A stretch of DNA of 64,000 nucleotides, from positions 1-64,000 of the forward strand of contig JALCCG010000091.1 of assembly GCA_023212695.1 (NCBI GenBank). Reading direction: 5' to 3'. Position 1 is the stretch's first letter; each line of letters begins with the position of its first letter. The notes beneath the pieces were generated by a model. The model was not told the origin of the DNA and did no database searches. It was given only the letters and a program-made list of their open reading frames with translations. The position numbers were made by a program, and so were the translations under genes. The DNA is from Sporisorium sorghi (Eukaryota; Basidiomycota; Ustilaginomycetes; Ustilaginales; Ustilaginaceae). Positions 22,863 to 34,800 of this stretch are shown here, piece after piece.

Positions 22863-23839
22863 CAATGTACGATCACTTAGCACATCACACTCGCAATGCA
22901 CCGACGTGCAAAGTTAAGCTCCAAACTTACGCGCCCGCAACGCGCCTGCCCCTCATTTACGCACGCCACCCAACGCAATCTCACCCGAAAGCAAGGATGA
23001 TGCGCATGACACTTGACGGCAGAGGACGACCGAGGCCGCACCGTGATGGCGCCGAGAGGTGCCTGGCAACAGGCGCGACAGGAGAGCAGAGCAAGGCCGG
23101 GGCGCGTGACGAGTCTTTAGTCACTCTTTTGCGCCCTCAGGCTGTTCTGTGCAGTCACAGTCGCAGTGTCCGCATCTCCACACGCGTGGAGATTTTCGCT
23201 GCAGGACCAGGCGGAGGCGGATCTGCTCAGTCAAACGCGAGAAGAGGTTCCTGGCTCTTGCGCTCGGCGAGGCAGACAGACGAGCCGCCTTCGTGTGCCA
23301 CGCCCCTCGTCACGAGGCGCATCAGCCGACAACAAAGGCGACTGAAGGGAAAGGAAAGGCAAAGCAATGCGCAATTTGCAAGCAGAGCTGCTTTCGGATG
23401 CGCCGTGCTCTGCTGAGCTGCCGCATCTCAATCTTGCTGTGGTGCGCAGCCGCTACTGGGCGACTGAATGGCAATGTCCTGCGACTCAGCTTTGAGAAGG
23501 TCTCGCTCCTGACGACCTATCGCCATCATCACCACCAACACCAACACCAGCAGCATCGCAGCATCCACAGCATCGACGGCATCGACATCAACCATCAGCA
23601 ACCGCCATCATCAACTCTGAGCGCCCCCCCCCCCCCCCCCCCCCCCACCCCCCCCCGAACCAGCGGAAACAAAAAGCGCCCTACCACCGANNNNNNNNNN
23701 CCAACCCCCCCCCACAAACCCCCCCCCACACCCACCACCACAACCCCCACCAGCCCCAACCCAAACCCAACCCACAACACCCCCCCCCCCCCCTCCCCCC
23801 CCCCCCCCCCCCCCCCCCCCCCCAGCGCTACCATCCACA
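22863..23839. other. Intergenic region with poly-C tracts and a 10-N gap
   Basis: From about 23626 to 23823 the sequence is almost pure C with scattered A/T, interrupted by ten N at 23691-23700. This is an assembly gap in a homopolymer-rich stretch, and base calls here should not be trusted. Upstream of it there is no credible gene. A CACCACCAACACC-type leader near 23525-23610 probably belongs to the gene at 23840. Confidence 0.8.
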
Positions 23840-25460
23840 ATGGTACGCTCGACGCAGACATCGCCCGGTCCAGCGTCAGCCATCCCGACGCGGTCAAAGC
23901 AGCGTCGCCCCACACAGCCGATTGTCCTTTCGGAGAGTGAGGGCGAGGGCGAGTGCGACGCCGATGACGAGTCGTGCTCGTCCGAGGTCGATGTTGTCTA
24001 CCAGTCGTCCACTCGTGCTCGGCTGCCCCGCTTCGCCTCTGCGTCAGACGAGTCTGTCGACGAGGTGCAGAGCACCGTCGGCACAGACGTCGACCTCTTG
24101 GGCGAAGACGACGCCTACCTCGAGGACCTCGCCCGTGCCACGCAGGTCGAGGCCAATGTCCTGAGCCAGCGGCTGAGCGCTCCTGGCGACAATCCGGCAA
24201 AGCTCTTTGCACAGCTGCTTGACCCCGGGAAGCGCGCCGACTTGCGCTTGAAGAAGTTCAGCGACTTCGTGCACCCGAGCGTCCGCAGCACCCTCGAAGT
24301 TTCGAAGTGGGAGAGCAAGAGCTTCGTCAAAAAGCGAGCTCAGAAGTTTGTCAATATCGTAAGTCCTTGAGAACGTCTCCCCGCCATGTCGTCCTACCCT
24401 GCAACTTTGCTGACCCTTGTTCCGAGATCCATCCTCTTGCCACGACTAGTTCGATCTGTACGTTAGCGAGGCTCGCAAACCCGGCGAGCAGAACGATCAT
24501 CTTCTCGAGGTAAGCTTCTTCGACGTCCCGGCTTCGACGCGATCACCACTGACACTGACATCATTTGCATTCTTCCAGATCTTCGAGCTCTTTATCGCCG
24601 ACCTGATGGACTGCATCGATCATCCCAACGAGTTAGTTGGCTGGAACCCCTTCGCCGCGCTCGCCGAAATGATCGAGGCCGGTGCGCTCATCCGCACCCC
24701 CACAGCTGTTCAAAGCTGCTCGCGCCTGACCCTTGGCGCCGACTGGGGCCTGCTGCGCGCATCCGACGAGGCCCGCATCGGTGTGCACGTGCTGTTGCAG
24801 CTCCACAAGCTGCATCATTGGCGCAAAGTCGAGATCGACGAGATACTCGGTCGCTGGTCGGACAAATTTCCGAAACACTCGACGTGCACAACTTGCGACC
24901 AAGACCCGTGGGATATCTTCCTCCTCACCACAGTCGTTGCGATGCTCAAGGAGGGAACTAGGTATGTCGACAAGGAGACGGCTTCCGACTCATCTTCGGA
25001 CGACGACGACGACGACGACGACGATGGACGCGCCAACAGCGACATGGAGGTCGACGACGAGCGCAACGACCACCAGGGTGGTCCTTTTTCGGGTTCGGAC
25101 GAAGAACATGGCTCGGACGATGACGACCTGACGCAGCACGCCCTCAATCCACTTGCGCAGCCCCTGGACGACTCAGAAGAGCCGCCTCGCCCGCCGACCG
25201 ACGGCCTGCAGCTCCGCCAGCGCCTGCTGAAAAACTACGGGCCCAACGAGTACATCCTCCGCATCGTGTCCATCGACATGTTCGGCGGCGGCGAGTTCCA
25301 CAACCCGCAATTCAAGGTATGCCCTCGTTGCGGGTTTCGATTCGACGGCAAAGGCCTGCAGCCGCGCACGAGGGCGTACGAGATGCTCGAGCGCGCCGTC
25401 TCAGTAGCGCGACGCCAGATCGGCGCGCTGCAGGAAGTCATCGACCTGCCTTCGTCGTAG
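23840..25460 (+). CDS. Unrecognised acidic protein with two Cys-x-x-Cys pairs
   Basis: Exons: 23840-24358, 24450-24509 and 24579-25460. Introns are 91 and 69 nt with GT-AG ends, all joins are in phase, and the product is 486 aa. I do not recognise the family. The N-terminal third is acidic and Ser-rich. A structured middle follows from the end of exon 1 through HHWRKVEIDEILGRW, rich in Leu/Ile/Trp. A CTTC pair (bases ~24886-24897) and a CPRC pair (~25321-25332) flank a poly-Asp and acidic linker; together they could bind one zinc. The segment GPNEYILRIVSIDMFGGGEF before the second pair looks folded. The start lies just 3' of the poor-quality poly-C region, so the true N-terminus may be further upstream. 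Confidence 0.75.
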
Positions 25461-25715
25461 CCTGCCTTCCATGTCCCGTACTCTGTCAAACTCGATGCAA
25501 TGGCAGCGCCTTGAACCGCTTTCACGATGTGTGTGACCGGGATGGTTCGGTTGGTGGTGCGCGTGGCGTGGTGCGAGCGGCGATCGTGGCGGGCGGTACA
25601 GCCAGCCAGCAGAAGGCGATACGTCCAGGAATCGACACCGACTCGAGAGCCAGCGACTGCGTTGGCAGCTCGTAACGCAGGACAAGGGACGAATACATCG
25701 AGCAAGCCATAGACA

Positions 25716-25747
<32 letters not shown>

Positions 25748-25926
25748 CACGCGACACACTGACAAAAAAAGACGGTAGAAGACATTTCAGTAACAACTCG
25801 TGCCTGGCCAGCACGAAAACCCTGAGAGAATGAAAGTACAGCGAGTACAGCGGGAGGAGGGGTACAAATGTCGAGCGAGGTGGTGCGCTAGTCAAATAAA
25901 GATGCTGAAGAGGTGGCGAGGAGGCG
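25461..25926. other. Convergent 3' region with GCAC microsatellite
   Basis: A 466-bp gap between two stop codons. It holds a (GCAC)n-type microsatellite at about 25714-25747 and nothing else recognisable. Confidence 0.6.
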
Positions 25927-27090
25927 CTAACGACCGAGGAAAGGGTCCTGCGAGTAATCTTGGTAGAGAGGACGCGCGAGCGAGTTGACGGTCACCTTCT
26001 TGTCCATCTCGATATCCTCGATTAGTGCGTCTGTGGATGGGTGAGCGGGTGGAGAGCGATGACGAGCGATGGCGATGGTGACGACGACGAGCAATGGGGA
26101 GCGACGGCAAGAAATGAAAGAAAGAACAACACTGTCAGTGGCTGCTCCTACGCAAGTCGCGGTATTGACTCGTGCGACGGCAAGCGTCTACTCACCCAAC
26201 GAATCATAGTTATACTCGGGTCGGATATAGCCGAGAACGACGACACGGATCTCGAGGCCATAGAAATCGGATGCAAAGTCGTGCAGGATGTGTACCTCCT
26301 GTCAGAGTCAATAGCAAGGAAACAAAGTGTGAGCAGGCGCCCATCAAGCGGAAGAGCAAACATGGAAAACAATGGCGCGCGAGCCACTTACAGCCGTCTT
26401 GTGCGTGTTCTTGTAGAAAGGATTCCAACCAACGCTCATGACCATGGGGAAGACGTGCGAGTCGTGCGGTTCGAGGTGGATGCGCTTTGTCTTTTTGGCA
26501 CGCCCGGCAGTTAGGCTTGATGAGGAGGAAGAGGATGCTGTAGCGGCATGCGAGGATGTGAGACCGTTTCTGAGCTCGGAGCGACTGACTTCGTCCTCCT
26601 TGTCCTGCCTTGTAGCACTTGGATCCAAGGTTGAGGATGAGGTGGGGATGCTGCGACTGTTCTGACGAGATCGTGAGAGTGGGCCATCGGGGAAGCCTTC
26701 TCCGACGTCGCCGATGGGACTTGCGCCGAGGACCACTTCGTTGTCTTCATCATCGATGTAGTCGGCGCCGCCAGCAGTCGGGGGGGAAGTGGTTGGTTCG
26801 GTGTCTTCAGAGTCGGTGAGAGACGGGTCATCGGGATCCTGAGGCAATACGCGGGCGAAACCAAAGTAGACACCGGTGCGTGTGAGCGAGGAGCCGGGAC
26901 CGACGACTCTGGAAGGCAGATTTGCGGTAGGGCAACCGAGCTCTTTGGAGCCGCGACCGAAGCCCTTTTCGACTTGGCCACGGAGGTAGATGGGGTAGGG
27001 CCTCTCGGGAGCATGAGGACCGCACACCTCGGGACGGCGGCTAGGTGATGTGGGCGACTTGAGCGTCTGTGCTTCTGTCGAGTCTGACAT
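25927..27090 (-). CDS. FMN1: Riboflavin kinase
   Basis: Exons: 26392-27090, 26196-26298 and 25927-26030; introns of 93 and 165 nt, GT-AG. The joined frame encodes 301 aa. The N-terminus YPIYLRGQVEKGFGRGSKELGCPTANLP is the flavokinase nucleotide and riboflavin-binding segment with the PTAN motif. Later come GVYFGFA, PMVMSVGWNPFYKN and, after splicing, EVHILHDFASDFYGLEIRVVVLGYIRPE, the second half of the barrel with the family's conserved Glu. It phosphorylates riboflavin to FMN with ATP. A Ser/Asp-rich insertion of about 110 residues separates the two halves, which makes it longer than yeast Fmn1 (218 aa). All core motifs are kept, so it should be active. Confidence 0.96.
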
Positions 27091-29093
27091 GGCGATATAC
27101 AGCTCAGCGGAGAGCGTTGGTGCAGATGCAGAGAGCGGATAGTAGAGGCGCAGGAGTATCCAGATCGAACACTTGGTGGTGCGCAGAGAGGTAGCGATGA
27201 CGATGAAGCAATGTGGCAGAGACTGTGCGAGGATCGCTACTCTTGCGTGCGGCGTTTGATAGTTTAGCGGCGACGAGGCTGACGATACAGAGCAGGAATG
27301 AACGAATGCTTAAAGAAGGTGTTGCAGTGAAGTGTGCGTGCGATGGTCGATGACGAGGTGGAATAGCGGTAAAAGTTGATGGTGATGATGAAGATGATGA
27401 GAGAAAGCGAGCGAATGAAAGTTGGACAATGAAGTGATGGAAGAAAGGACTGCGTCCAAGACAAAGAGAGTGTCTGTGCTGAGCTGAGCGGGGAGCGGGG
27501 AGCGGGGAGCGGGGAGCGGAAATCGGAAGCAACAAAAGCCAGAAATGTGTTGTTGTGACTGTGTCAGTGTCACAAGCAAGAGAGAGAGAGAGAGAGAGAG
27601 TGAGCAGCTGGCTGGAGCGCTCTCTACACAAAGCAAAAACTGTCAAGAGACCGTTGTTCCGCCGCGTGCTTCTTTTTTATTTTTATTTTTGCTCGCACAG
27701 ATCTTTCTAGAGTGGCAGTGCAACCTGGAAAGCGCAGGAATGCGCAAGACGAAAAACTTCAGCTTGCCAATCTTCTCAAGCTGTTGACGCTCGGGTCGAT
27801 GGCTCGGGAATCCATGATCCATGCACAAACGGCGGTACATTCCGTCCATCGGGAGCATCATTTTGGGCGGTGATCCACGGCGCAGATGCCTCAAGGTCAA
27901 GTGTCTTTCTAGATGGTTCCTAATCCACCACGAGCAGATCGAGCCTAGGTACAGTAATTTAAATTTACGATGGACCATGGCTGTGCACACTAAAAATCAA
28001 CGTGTGAAATGCGGCTGGGTCTCATCAAGGCATTGTGGCAGGTGGGCGTGCAGTAACTCTGCACCGCCTTTGCAATTTACTAACGTTGAGCTCAAGTCGT
28101 GCGGGAGCAGACATCTCGCCTTCCTTGATCATCTCGTCGAAGCGTACAGAAAGCGGTGCGGCACTCAACTCCCGATAACACTGGTTCCTCGTGTGAGCAA
28201 AGAGCGACTTGTCAAACAGGCGAGACACGCGCGTCTGCATCTTGGGCGTCCATCGCAGGGCCGAGACGCTTTTCAATCGCGATCGCGAGGTGCACGCGAG
28301 CTCGTGTCCGTCCCTGCTTGCATCTCACCCGGCGCAGAAGGGATGTACGTGACGTCGCTAAACCTGTCGATCGTTCTGGCTTTCTCTGCAAAACCCTCTC
28401 AGCGATGTTCACTCTCACCTCCTAGCCGTTTGGCAGTCGCACGCTTTGCAACGCCATGTCATCCTGGAGACGGTTCGATGCCAGTGCATTCCTCGCTCGA
28501 GTCCCGGTCCGGCGTCTTGAAAACGTGTCTCAAGGGGGTATCAAAAAAAAAACAATTTTGGGGAAATTCACGGGACGGGTTTCCTGTGAATTTTGAAGCC
28601 CCCCCGAAATTGGAACCTGGAATTTGAATTAAAGGACTAACATTTTCAGCTAATTGAAATGCGAAAATCCAAAACCCTGAGGACGGGGATCCTTTTCCCC
28701 GTCAGGTTTGTCAATTTGGCAGGGCTTACATAATCAAAAATTTCCCCATCCCCAATTTCCCTGCCGGGCAAATTGGGACGGGGACTTTTTGATACCCCCT
28801 AAAAGAAATTGAAAAATGCGAAAATCACCGCATCTTTTGCTCGAATCGGGTAGATCGGTCAAATCGGGTTCAAATGCTGCAGATGTGCCGGAAAAAAAAA
28901 AAAAACAAAAAAAAAAAAAAACAAAAAAAACAAAACAAAAACGGCTTCCGAACGAGAAGAAACGCGGCAAAGTCACAGTGACTCACACACCCCCGAAAAC
29001 GTGCATGAACCTCGACTCGAGTCGACTTCTTGCCATCATCCGACCAATCACCTACTTCAAGTCGGCAGGGACCACCACCATCACAAATCGACA
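27091..29093. other. 2-kb divergent FMN1/THR4 intergenic region
   Basis: Holds the two promoters, a GGGGAGC tandem repeat at about 27490-27518, an AG microsatellite at about 27579-27600, a MITE-like element at 28533-28800 and A-rich tracts at about 28889-28941. A 268-codon open frame at 27821-28627 was considered and rejected. Confidence 0.55.
28533..28800. mobile_element. 268-bp MITE-like element
   Basis: The ends are perfect 15-bp inverted repeats (AGGGGGTATCAAAAA) at 28533-28547 and 28786-28800. The interior is AT-rich and stacked with further short palindromes: one pairs AAATTCAC with GTGAATTT around 28564-28594, another pairs ACGGGGA with TTCCCCGT around 28682-28706. It has no ORF. No target-site duplication is obvious at either side, so the insertion is old or the type uses a short, eroded site. 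Confidence 0.7.
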
Positions 29094-30800
29094 ATGAAGT
29101 ACCTCAGCACAAGAGGTGGCACCGAACGCCTCACTTTTGAGCAGGCCGTGCTCACCGGTCTCGCTCCCAACGGTGGCCTCTTCATCCCCGCACACATCCC
29201 CCAGCTCCCCGCCAACTGGCAATCCCAATGGACCAACCTCTCCTTCCCCGAGCTCTCGCACCGCGTCCTCTCTCTCTACATCCCAGACGACCCAGCACAG
29301 GGCGGTATCCCATCCGCCGATCTCCAGCACCTCATCAACAAGTCGTACGCCACCTTCCGACACCAAGACACCACACCGCTCGTGCGCCTCGACGACAACG
29401 AGTGGTGCCTCGAACTCTGGCACGGTCCCACCTTTGCCTTCAAGGATGTTGCGCTTCAGCTCCTCGGCAACCTCTTTGAGTACTTTTTGCAGCGAAGGAA
29501 CAAGGGCAAGCCGCAGGACCAGCGCGAGAAGCTCACCATCGTCGGCGCCACCAGCGGAGACACGGGCAGCGCTGCCATCCAGGGTGTCCGATCCAAGCAG
29601 GACATCTCCATCTTCATCCTTTTCCCCGACGGTCGTGTCAGCCCCATCCAGGAGGCGCAGATGACCACCGTGCTCGACGACAACGTCCACAATGTTTCCG
29701 TCCAAGGCACCTTCGACGACTGCCAGGACGTCGTCAAGGCGCTCTTCTCGGACGCCGAGTTCAACGCCAAGCACCGCCTCGGTGCCGTCAACTCGATCAA
29801 CTGGGCGCGCATCCTCGCTCAGATCGTCTACTACTTTTCCGCATACTTTAGCTTCCGCAAGCAGCTCGGTCTCTCGCCCTCCGAGCCCACTCCCAAGCAC
29901 CTCGAGTTTGTCGTGCCCACGGGCAACTTTGGCGACATTCTCGCCGGCTACTACGCTAAGCGCATGGGTCTTCCCGTCTCGCGACTTGTTGTGGCTACCA
30001 ACGAGAACGATATTCTGCAGCGATTCTGGGCCACGGGCCGATACGAAAAGTCGAGCGCTGCCTCGTCCAGCTCTGCCGCATCGTCCGTGCAAACCGAACC
30101 GGCGCAGGGCTCGTCCGACGGTGCTCAGCAGCAGGGCGGCGTGCGAGCCACTCTCTCGCCTGCCATGGACATCCTCGTCTCGTCCAACTTTGAGCGTTTG
30201 CTCTGGTACATTGCCTACGAGTCGCACGCCGCTTCGCACGCCGACGCGTCTCAGCTCGACAGGGAAGAAGCGGCGGGTCAGCAGCTCGCTTCGTGGATGC
30301 AGTCGCTCAAGACCGAGGCTAAGATGTCGGTCGACGACGCGCAGCTCGCCATCGCTCGTCGTGACTTTGCAGCGGAACGTGTTTCGGACCAGGAGATCCG
30401 CGATACCGTGCTGCAGTACTTTACACGCAAACCCACCGCAGCCTACCCGGCAGGCTCGTACCTCGTCGACCCGCACACCGCCGTCGGCTTCAAGGCCGCC
30501 GCCAACGTCAGGGGCTCCACCAAGCCACACCAGATCGTGCTGTCCACCGCACACCCCGCCAAGTTCGCCGAGGCCGTCACTTCCAGCTTGGAAAGCGCCG
30601 GCGCCCAGTTTGACTTTGAGCGCGACGTCCTGCCCAAGGAGATGGTCGGTCTGCTCGAGAAGCAGAGGAGAGTCATCAAGGTCAAACCAGAGGGTCAGCC
30701 GGGTGTAGACGGCCTCATCACGGCTGTCAAGGGCGTCGTGGAGAAGCAGGCCGATGGGGTCAAGGCTCGTGCTGCCTCTGCCAACACTGCTAGCGTGTAG
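29094..30800 (+). CDS. THR4: Threonine synthase
   Basis: This is a single-exon protein of 568 aa starting MKYLSTRGG, the usual fungal start; an in-frame ATG 93 bp upstream is less likely. Lys117 in GPTFAFKDVALQ is the PLP-binding lysine. Further family segments are VGATSGDTGSAAIQG, the phosphate-binding loop, and VPTGNFGDILAGYYAKRMG. It converts O-phosphohomoserine to threonine, the last step of threonine synthesis. A Ser/Gln-rich insertion of about 35 residues (near bases 30050-30145) sits in a surface loop and accounts for most of the extra length over yeast Thr4 (514 aa). Confidence 0.97.
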   Translation: MKYLSTRGGTERLTFEQAVLTGLAPNGGLFIPAHIPQLPANWQSQWTNLSFPELSHRVLSLYIPDDPAQGGIPSADLQHLINKSYATFRHQDTTPLVRLDDNEWCLELWHGPTFAFKDVALQLLGNLFEYFLQRRNKGKPQDQREKLTIVGATSGDTGSAAIQGVRSKQDISIFILFPDGRVSPIQEAQMTTVLDDNVHNVSVQGTFDDCQDVVKALFSDAEFNAKHRLGAVNSINWARILAQIVYYFSAYFSFRKQLGLSPSEPTPKHLEFVVPTGNFGDILAGYYAKRMGLPVSRLVVATNENDILQRFWATGRYEKSSAASSSSAASSVQTEPAQGSSDGAQQQGGVRATLSPAMDILVSSNFERLLWYIAYESHAASHADASQLDREEAAGQQLASWMQSLKTEAKMSVDDAQLAIARRDFAAERVSDQEIRDTVLQYFTRKPTAAYPAGSYLVDPHTAVGFKAAANVRGSTKPHQIVLSTAHPAKFAEAVTSSLESAGAQFDFERDVLPKEMVGLLEKQRRVIKVKPEGQPGVDGLITAVKGVVEKQADGVKARAASANTASV

Positions 30801-31887
30801 AGTTGACCGCCGTAAGATTTCTTTACGAGATACACAAGGGAATGATGATCAGGTCTCGCGCATCGCTGAGTCTTGTGCATGTGTCTGATGTTGTGATGCA
30901 ACGCTGCCAAGTGACCTGAGTGAATGGTCTGAAATGTTGGCTGTATAGCATGCATTACGTAATGCTGATTGCTGTGTCTCCCGCAGCTTTTCTGCTTTTT
31001 TTTTTTTTTTTTCCCTGTCTTTTCTTCTTGAACGTCAAAAAACGCGAAAGGCCCAGAAAGAAGAATTGAAAAAACAACGTGTTCCCCCAACCTTCCTTCC
31101 TTCCTCCCATCACCATCTTCGTCGAATCTAGCAACCCAGCTGCACACCATCAATCATCCTGATTGCACTCGTGCCCTTGCTTTGACGCGACCAGTACCGT
31201 CAGCTCATGTCCCAGCTCCTCGATCCCGTCTCGCATCGCGACCTGTTCAGCCGTCGTCGTTCAGTTCAGCATCATCACCTTTCTCCAGACCCTCGTCCCA
31301 CCGCCCTTCATTGCCCTTCATTGCCCTCATCGCAACCCACCTGAGCACATCCCCTTCTCCCCTCCTTCCCATTCCCCTCACCACCAGCTGGCTCTTTCGA
31401 AGCCCCATAACCTAGCCTCTCCGCTCCCTCGGGGGTCGGATCGTAGGCTCATAGGTTCCCGCGCACAATTTGATGTGCGCTATGGGGTCAAAAAGTATAC
31501 AAGCCTAGATTGAGACATGGCAATATTAATGGTCGTGTGTCGACTATGGAACTACCATTCCCACAGGTCGATGCACACTACCCAATTGCTGTACACTCCC
31601 TTTCGCTCTTTCTCTTTCTCTTGCTCGTTCTGTTGTGTGCTGGATGTAACGATGCGTGTAGAACAGCACAATACACAGGGTCAAGCAATAACAATCATTC
31701 GACCCAAAGACGGACTCGAGCAAAGACAGTGTGTGATTGATCAATCGGAACGAAAGCAAAAGAATGTGAAAGTGAATTTGATAGAACGAAACCATCTCGA
31801 CTTGCAAAGCAGTCGGATGTGAACGACAAAACCTGTGCTACGCATCAACGACCTGAACCTCGTTGGACAAGAGCCCTTAATCGCCAT
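30801..31887. other. Convergent intergenic region
   Basis: Lies between two stop codons. Contains a T-run near 31000, a long pyrimidine-rich stretch at about 31080-31400 and a small perfect stem-loop at 31461-31480 (7-bp stem GCGCACA/TGTGCGC). No gene is supported, although the pyrimidine-rich stretch looks like a leader. Confidence 0.5.
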
Positions 31888-34800
31888 TCAACCGGAACCG
31901 TTCATCACCATCGAAGCGCCGGCGCCAGTCGAAACGATGCCCATCGCCTTCGTTCCGGTCATTCCTCCCCCCTTTCCCTTCTTGGCGGCCTCGGCGGCCT
32001 CGGCGGCCTCAGCTTCGGTGGCGGCGGCGCCCTGGATGGTTGCGGGTGTGCCTGCGGTGCCCGTGGCGGCGACGTTCATGTCTGAGACCATGGCGGGACG
32101 TGCTGCGCCCCAGGCGGCGCTTTCGCCGCGGAGTGCCGAGACCGCGAAGCCTTTCTCGAACGGGTTGTTTCTCAGTGGTGCGCGTGCGAATGCCCCGAAC
32201 TCGCCCTCGGCCGACTGGGTCGGGCGGTAGCTTTGGGGGAAGCGGGAGAAGCCACCAGCCTCGCGCCCCGCCATGCCTACCCGCGAAAAGGCGCCTGCTC
32301 CCGCCTCGGACGCGGCAGCAGCGCCGCCCCTGCCAAGCGCAGACGCCGCACCCACACCGGCTTCGGTCACAGCAGCACCTCTGCCGAGCACAGACGCGAA
32401 TCCCGCACCGGCACGGAGCAGAACCGGGGCTTCTTCGGCGGCGGCGAACAGTGGGCCGTTGGGCGAGCGCTTGCGCAGGTGCCCAGGGTCTCGTTTCTTG
32501 AGCACGGGATCCAGTGCGCCCGTCGTAGCCGTGTTTGAAGTGTCGGACGAATCTCCCCCATCCCCAGCGTCTACTCTACCGCCACCGCCTGCCGTGGTCG
32601 AAGCAGCGCCGTGCGAGGGCGCAGTACCGGCAGCCGCTGCGTTCATCGATGCAGCGGTGCTGATGGAGGCGGGCGCACCGCCTCCGCCCACTCCAGCCGC
32701 GCCACCTGACTGGATGCGCTTCGACTCGAGGTACTTCAGGTACTGATCGCCACCGATGACCATCGGCCCGCCCGCATACGGGTCAGGCGTGACAACTGGC
32801 GTCGGCTTGTTCCTGTTCTGACTCGACATGACAAGGTTGGCACCCAGCGTGCCGACGAACATCATCATGCCTCCGATCGTCAGCGCCCCACCGATGCCCC
32901 CTGGCGTGCGCTTGGCAAGCGAGTGGTCGTCGCGGGTGGATGGGGAGGAGGAAGCGGAGGAGGTGTCGCGCTTCTTGAGCACGCTCGATGTCCCACCGTC
33001 GCTTGAGGTGCCGTAGCCGGCAGCGGCGTTGAGTGAGGCACCGAGCGAGGTGGCGCCCGAGCCGCCTCCACCACCAGAAGCGTAGGACGATGAGGAGTCA
33101 CCAGCACCACCGGAAGTGTACGGCGAAGAGGAGTATCCAGTGCTTCCGTAAGCGTAGGACGAGGTGGAACCAGATCCACCACCACCACCAGCGGCGAGAG
33201 CATAGCCACCTGTGCTTCCGCCGTAGCTATAGCCACACGATGAGTCGCCACCTCCACCCATCGTCCCAGGCAGAGGCTTCTCAGGAATGCCAGCGAGCGG
33301 ATCGTCCCCTGCACCAGCACCAGCACCAGCACCTGATGTACCGGGAAGGGGTCTCTCCGGAATCCCAGCAAGCGGGTCACCACCCGCGCCAGCACCGCCA
33401 GCACCGCCAGCACCGCCAGCCGCCATAGCCGCCTGCTGCTGCTGGGCCATCATCGCGGCCTGCTGTTTCTTGAGCTCCATTTCCTTCTTGTCCTTCTCCT
33501 CTTTTCGATCCGTGGGGAACTGGGAGGCAGACTGCATGTAGCCCAGACCAAGGCCCCCCACCACCAGGGCGGTGGTCAAGAGCATGCCGCGCTTCTCCAC
33601 CCGGCTCTGACCGTCGCGGCGGCGCAGGACGGGGTCGCCGCCAGCAGCACCGCCGTCGCTCGTGTCAGCGGTATTCGCGTAGCCCTGTGCATCTCCCGCG
33701 CCGACCTGCGCGTTAGCCTGGCTCTGGGCGAGGCGCTGGGCTTGCGCCTGCTGCTGCTGGAGCTGCGTGATGTAGTCCGAGTAGCCCGGCATGGCGTTGG
33801 TCGCCAGCTGTCCCGGCACGCGGCCGGGCACACCGACGGCGCCGTACATGGGCGAATCCCCCTCGAGCTCCTGGAGCACGTCTCGATCGCGTGGGTGATA
33901 CATTCGCCATCGTGAATGCGACACACCCCCACCCAGAACCGTCAAGACGCTCCCGATCGTGACGGCTCCGGCGACTTTCGATAGCGGTCCACCGCTGAAA
34001 ATCATACGCTTGTCCAGCGACGACGATGAGCGCGCGTCGCTGTGGCCGTCTTCGGCGTGGGCAGCAGGCTGGACGGTTCTCTTGCGAAGCACAGGTTGCG
34101 CTTCGGTCGAGGAAGAAGCTGAGGTGCGGTAGCGGCTGCCGGCGTACGGGTTGACGGGGTTGGAAGCGAGGCCCTGGCGCGTCGAAGGATCGACGAGCGG
34201 CTGCGTCTGCGTATCACCGGTGCCTGGAAGGTAGGACTGCTCGGTTGGGAACCTGAAGCCGCCCGCATTCGGACGTGTGCCAGCACCAGCATAACCAGCA
34301 CCAGCATCGCCTCCAGCCAACATGGACGCCGGCAGTTCAGGCAGAGGCTGGTCGAGCCTCGCCGCAGCCGCGCTGAACGGGTCCTTCGGCGTGAGCATGT
34401 TGGGATCATACGGATCAAACGGCGGCTTCTCGACTTCATGCTTCTTGCCCAGGAGCTTATCCGTGGCACCAGGAGCCATTATCACGCCGAGAGCAGTTCC
34501 GACCGTAGCCGCAAGTAACGCTCGCTTCGGAAGCTTCTCCCCGTCAGCGGCGGGTCCGGCGGCGAGGTGGCGTCTGTGTAGGTGGTGCATCGATTGTTCA
34601 GCGAGATCGCGCTTGGCTTTGCCAGCAGCTGCGGTGGCGGCAGGAGCTTCGGGCAGGGGCGTGAGCGTGTAATGGCCGTTGTCGTAGAGTGCGGCCGTGT
34701 CGATAAACGTAGGCGGCGTGGGAGGTGCGGAGAACTGCGTCGTTGCCAGCGCGGTCGTCTTGGCAGAGTAGAGGAAGTTGACGACGTTCAGTACCGCGGC

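Noticed and set aside
23149..23940. Open frame running through the poly-C and N gap
   Set aside because: Pro/Thr-rich product comes from the low-quality poly-C sequence, and it crosses unknown bases.
27821..28627. 268-codon open frame in the FMN1/THR4 gap
   Set aside because: Codon use unlike neighbours, no domain, and it runs into the MITE-like element. It could be real only if transcripts support it.
29052..30554. 500-codon open frame antisense to THR4
   Set aside because: Composition is that of a reversed GC-rich gene; THR4 is certain.
31208..31345. Small ORF MSQLLDPV... in a leader-like stretch
   Set aside because: Only ~45 codons, no splice partner found and no recognisable domain.
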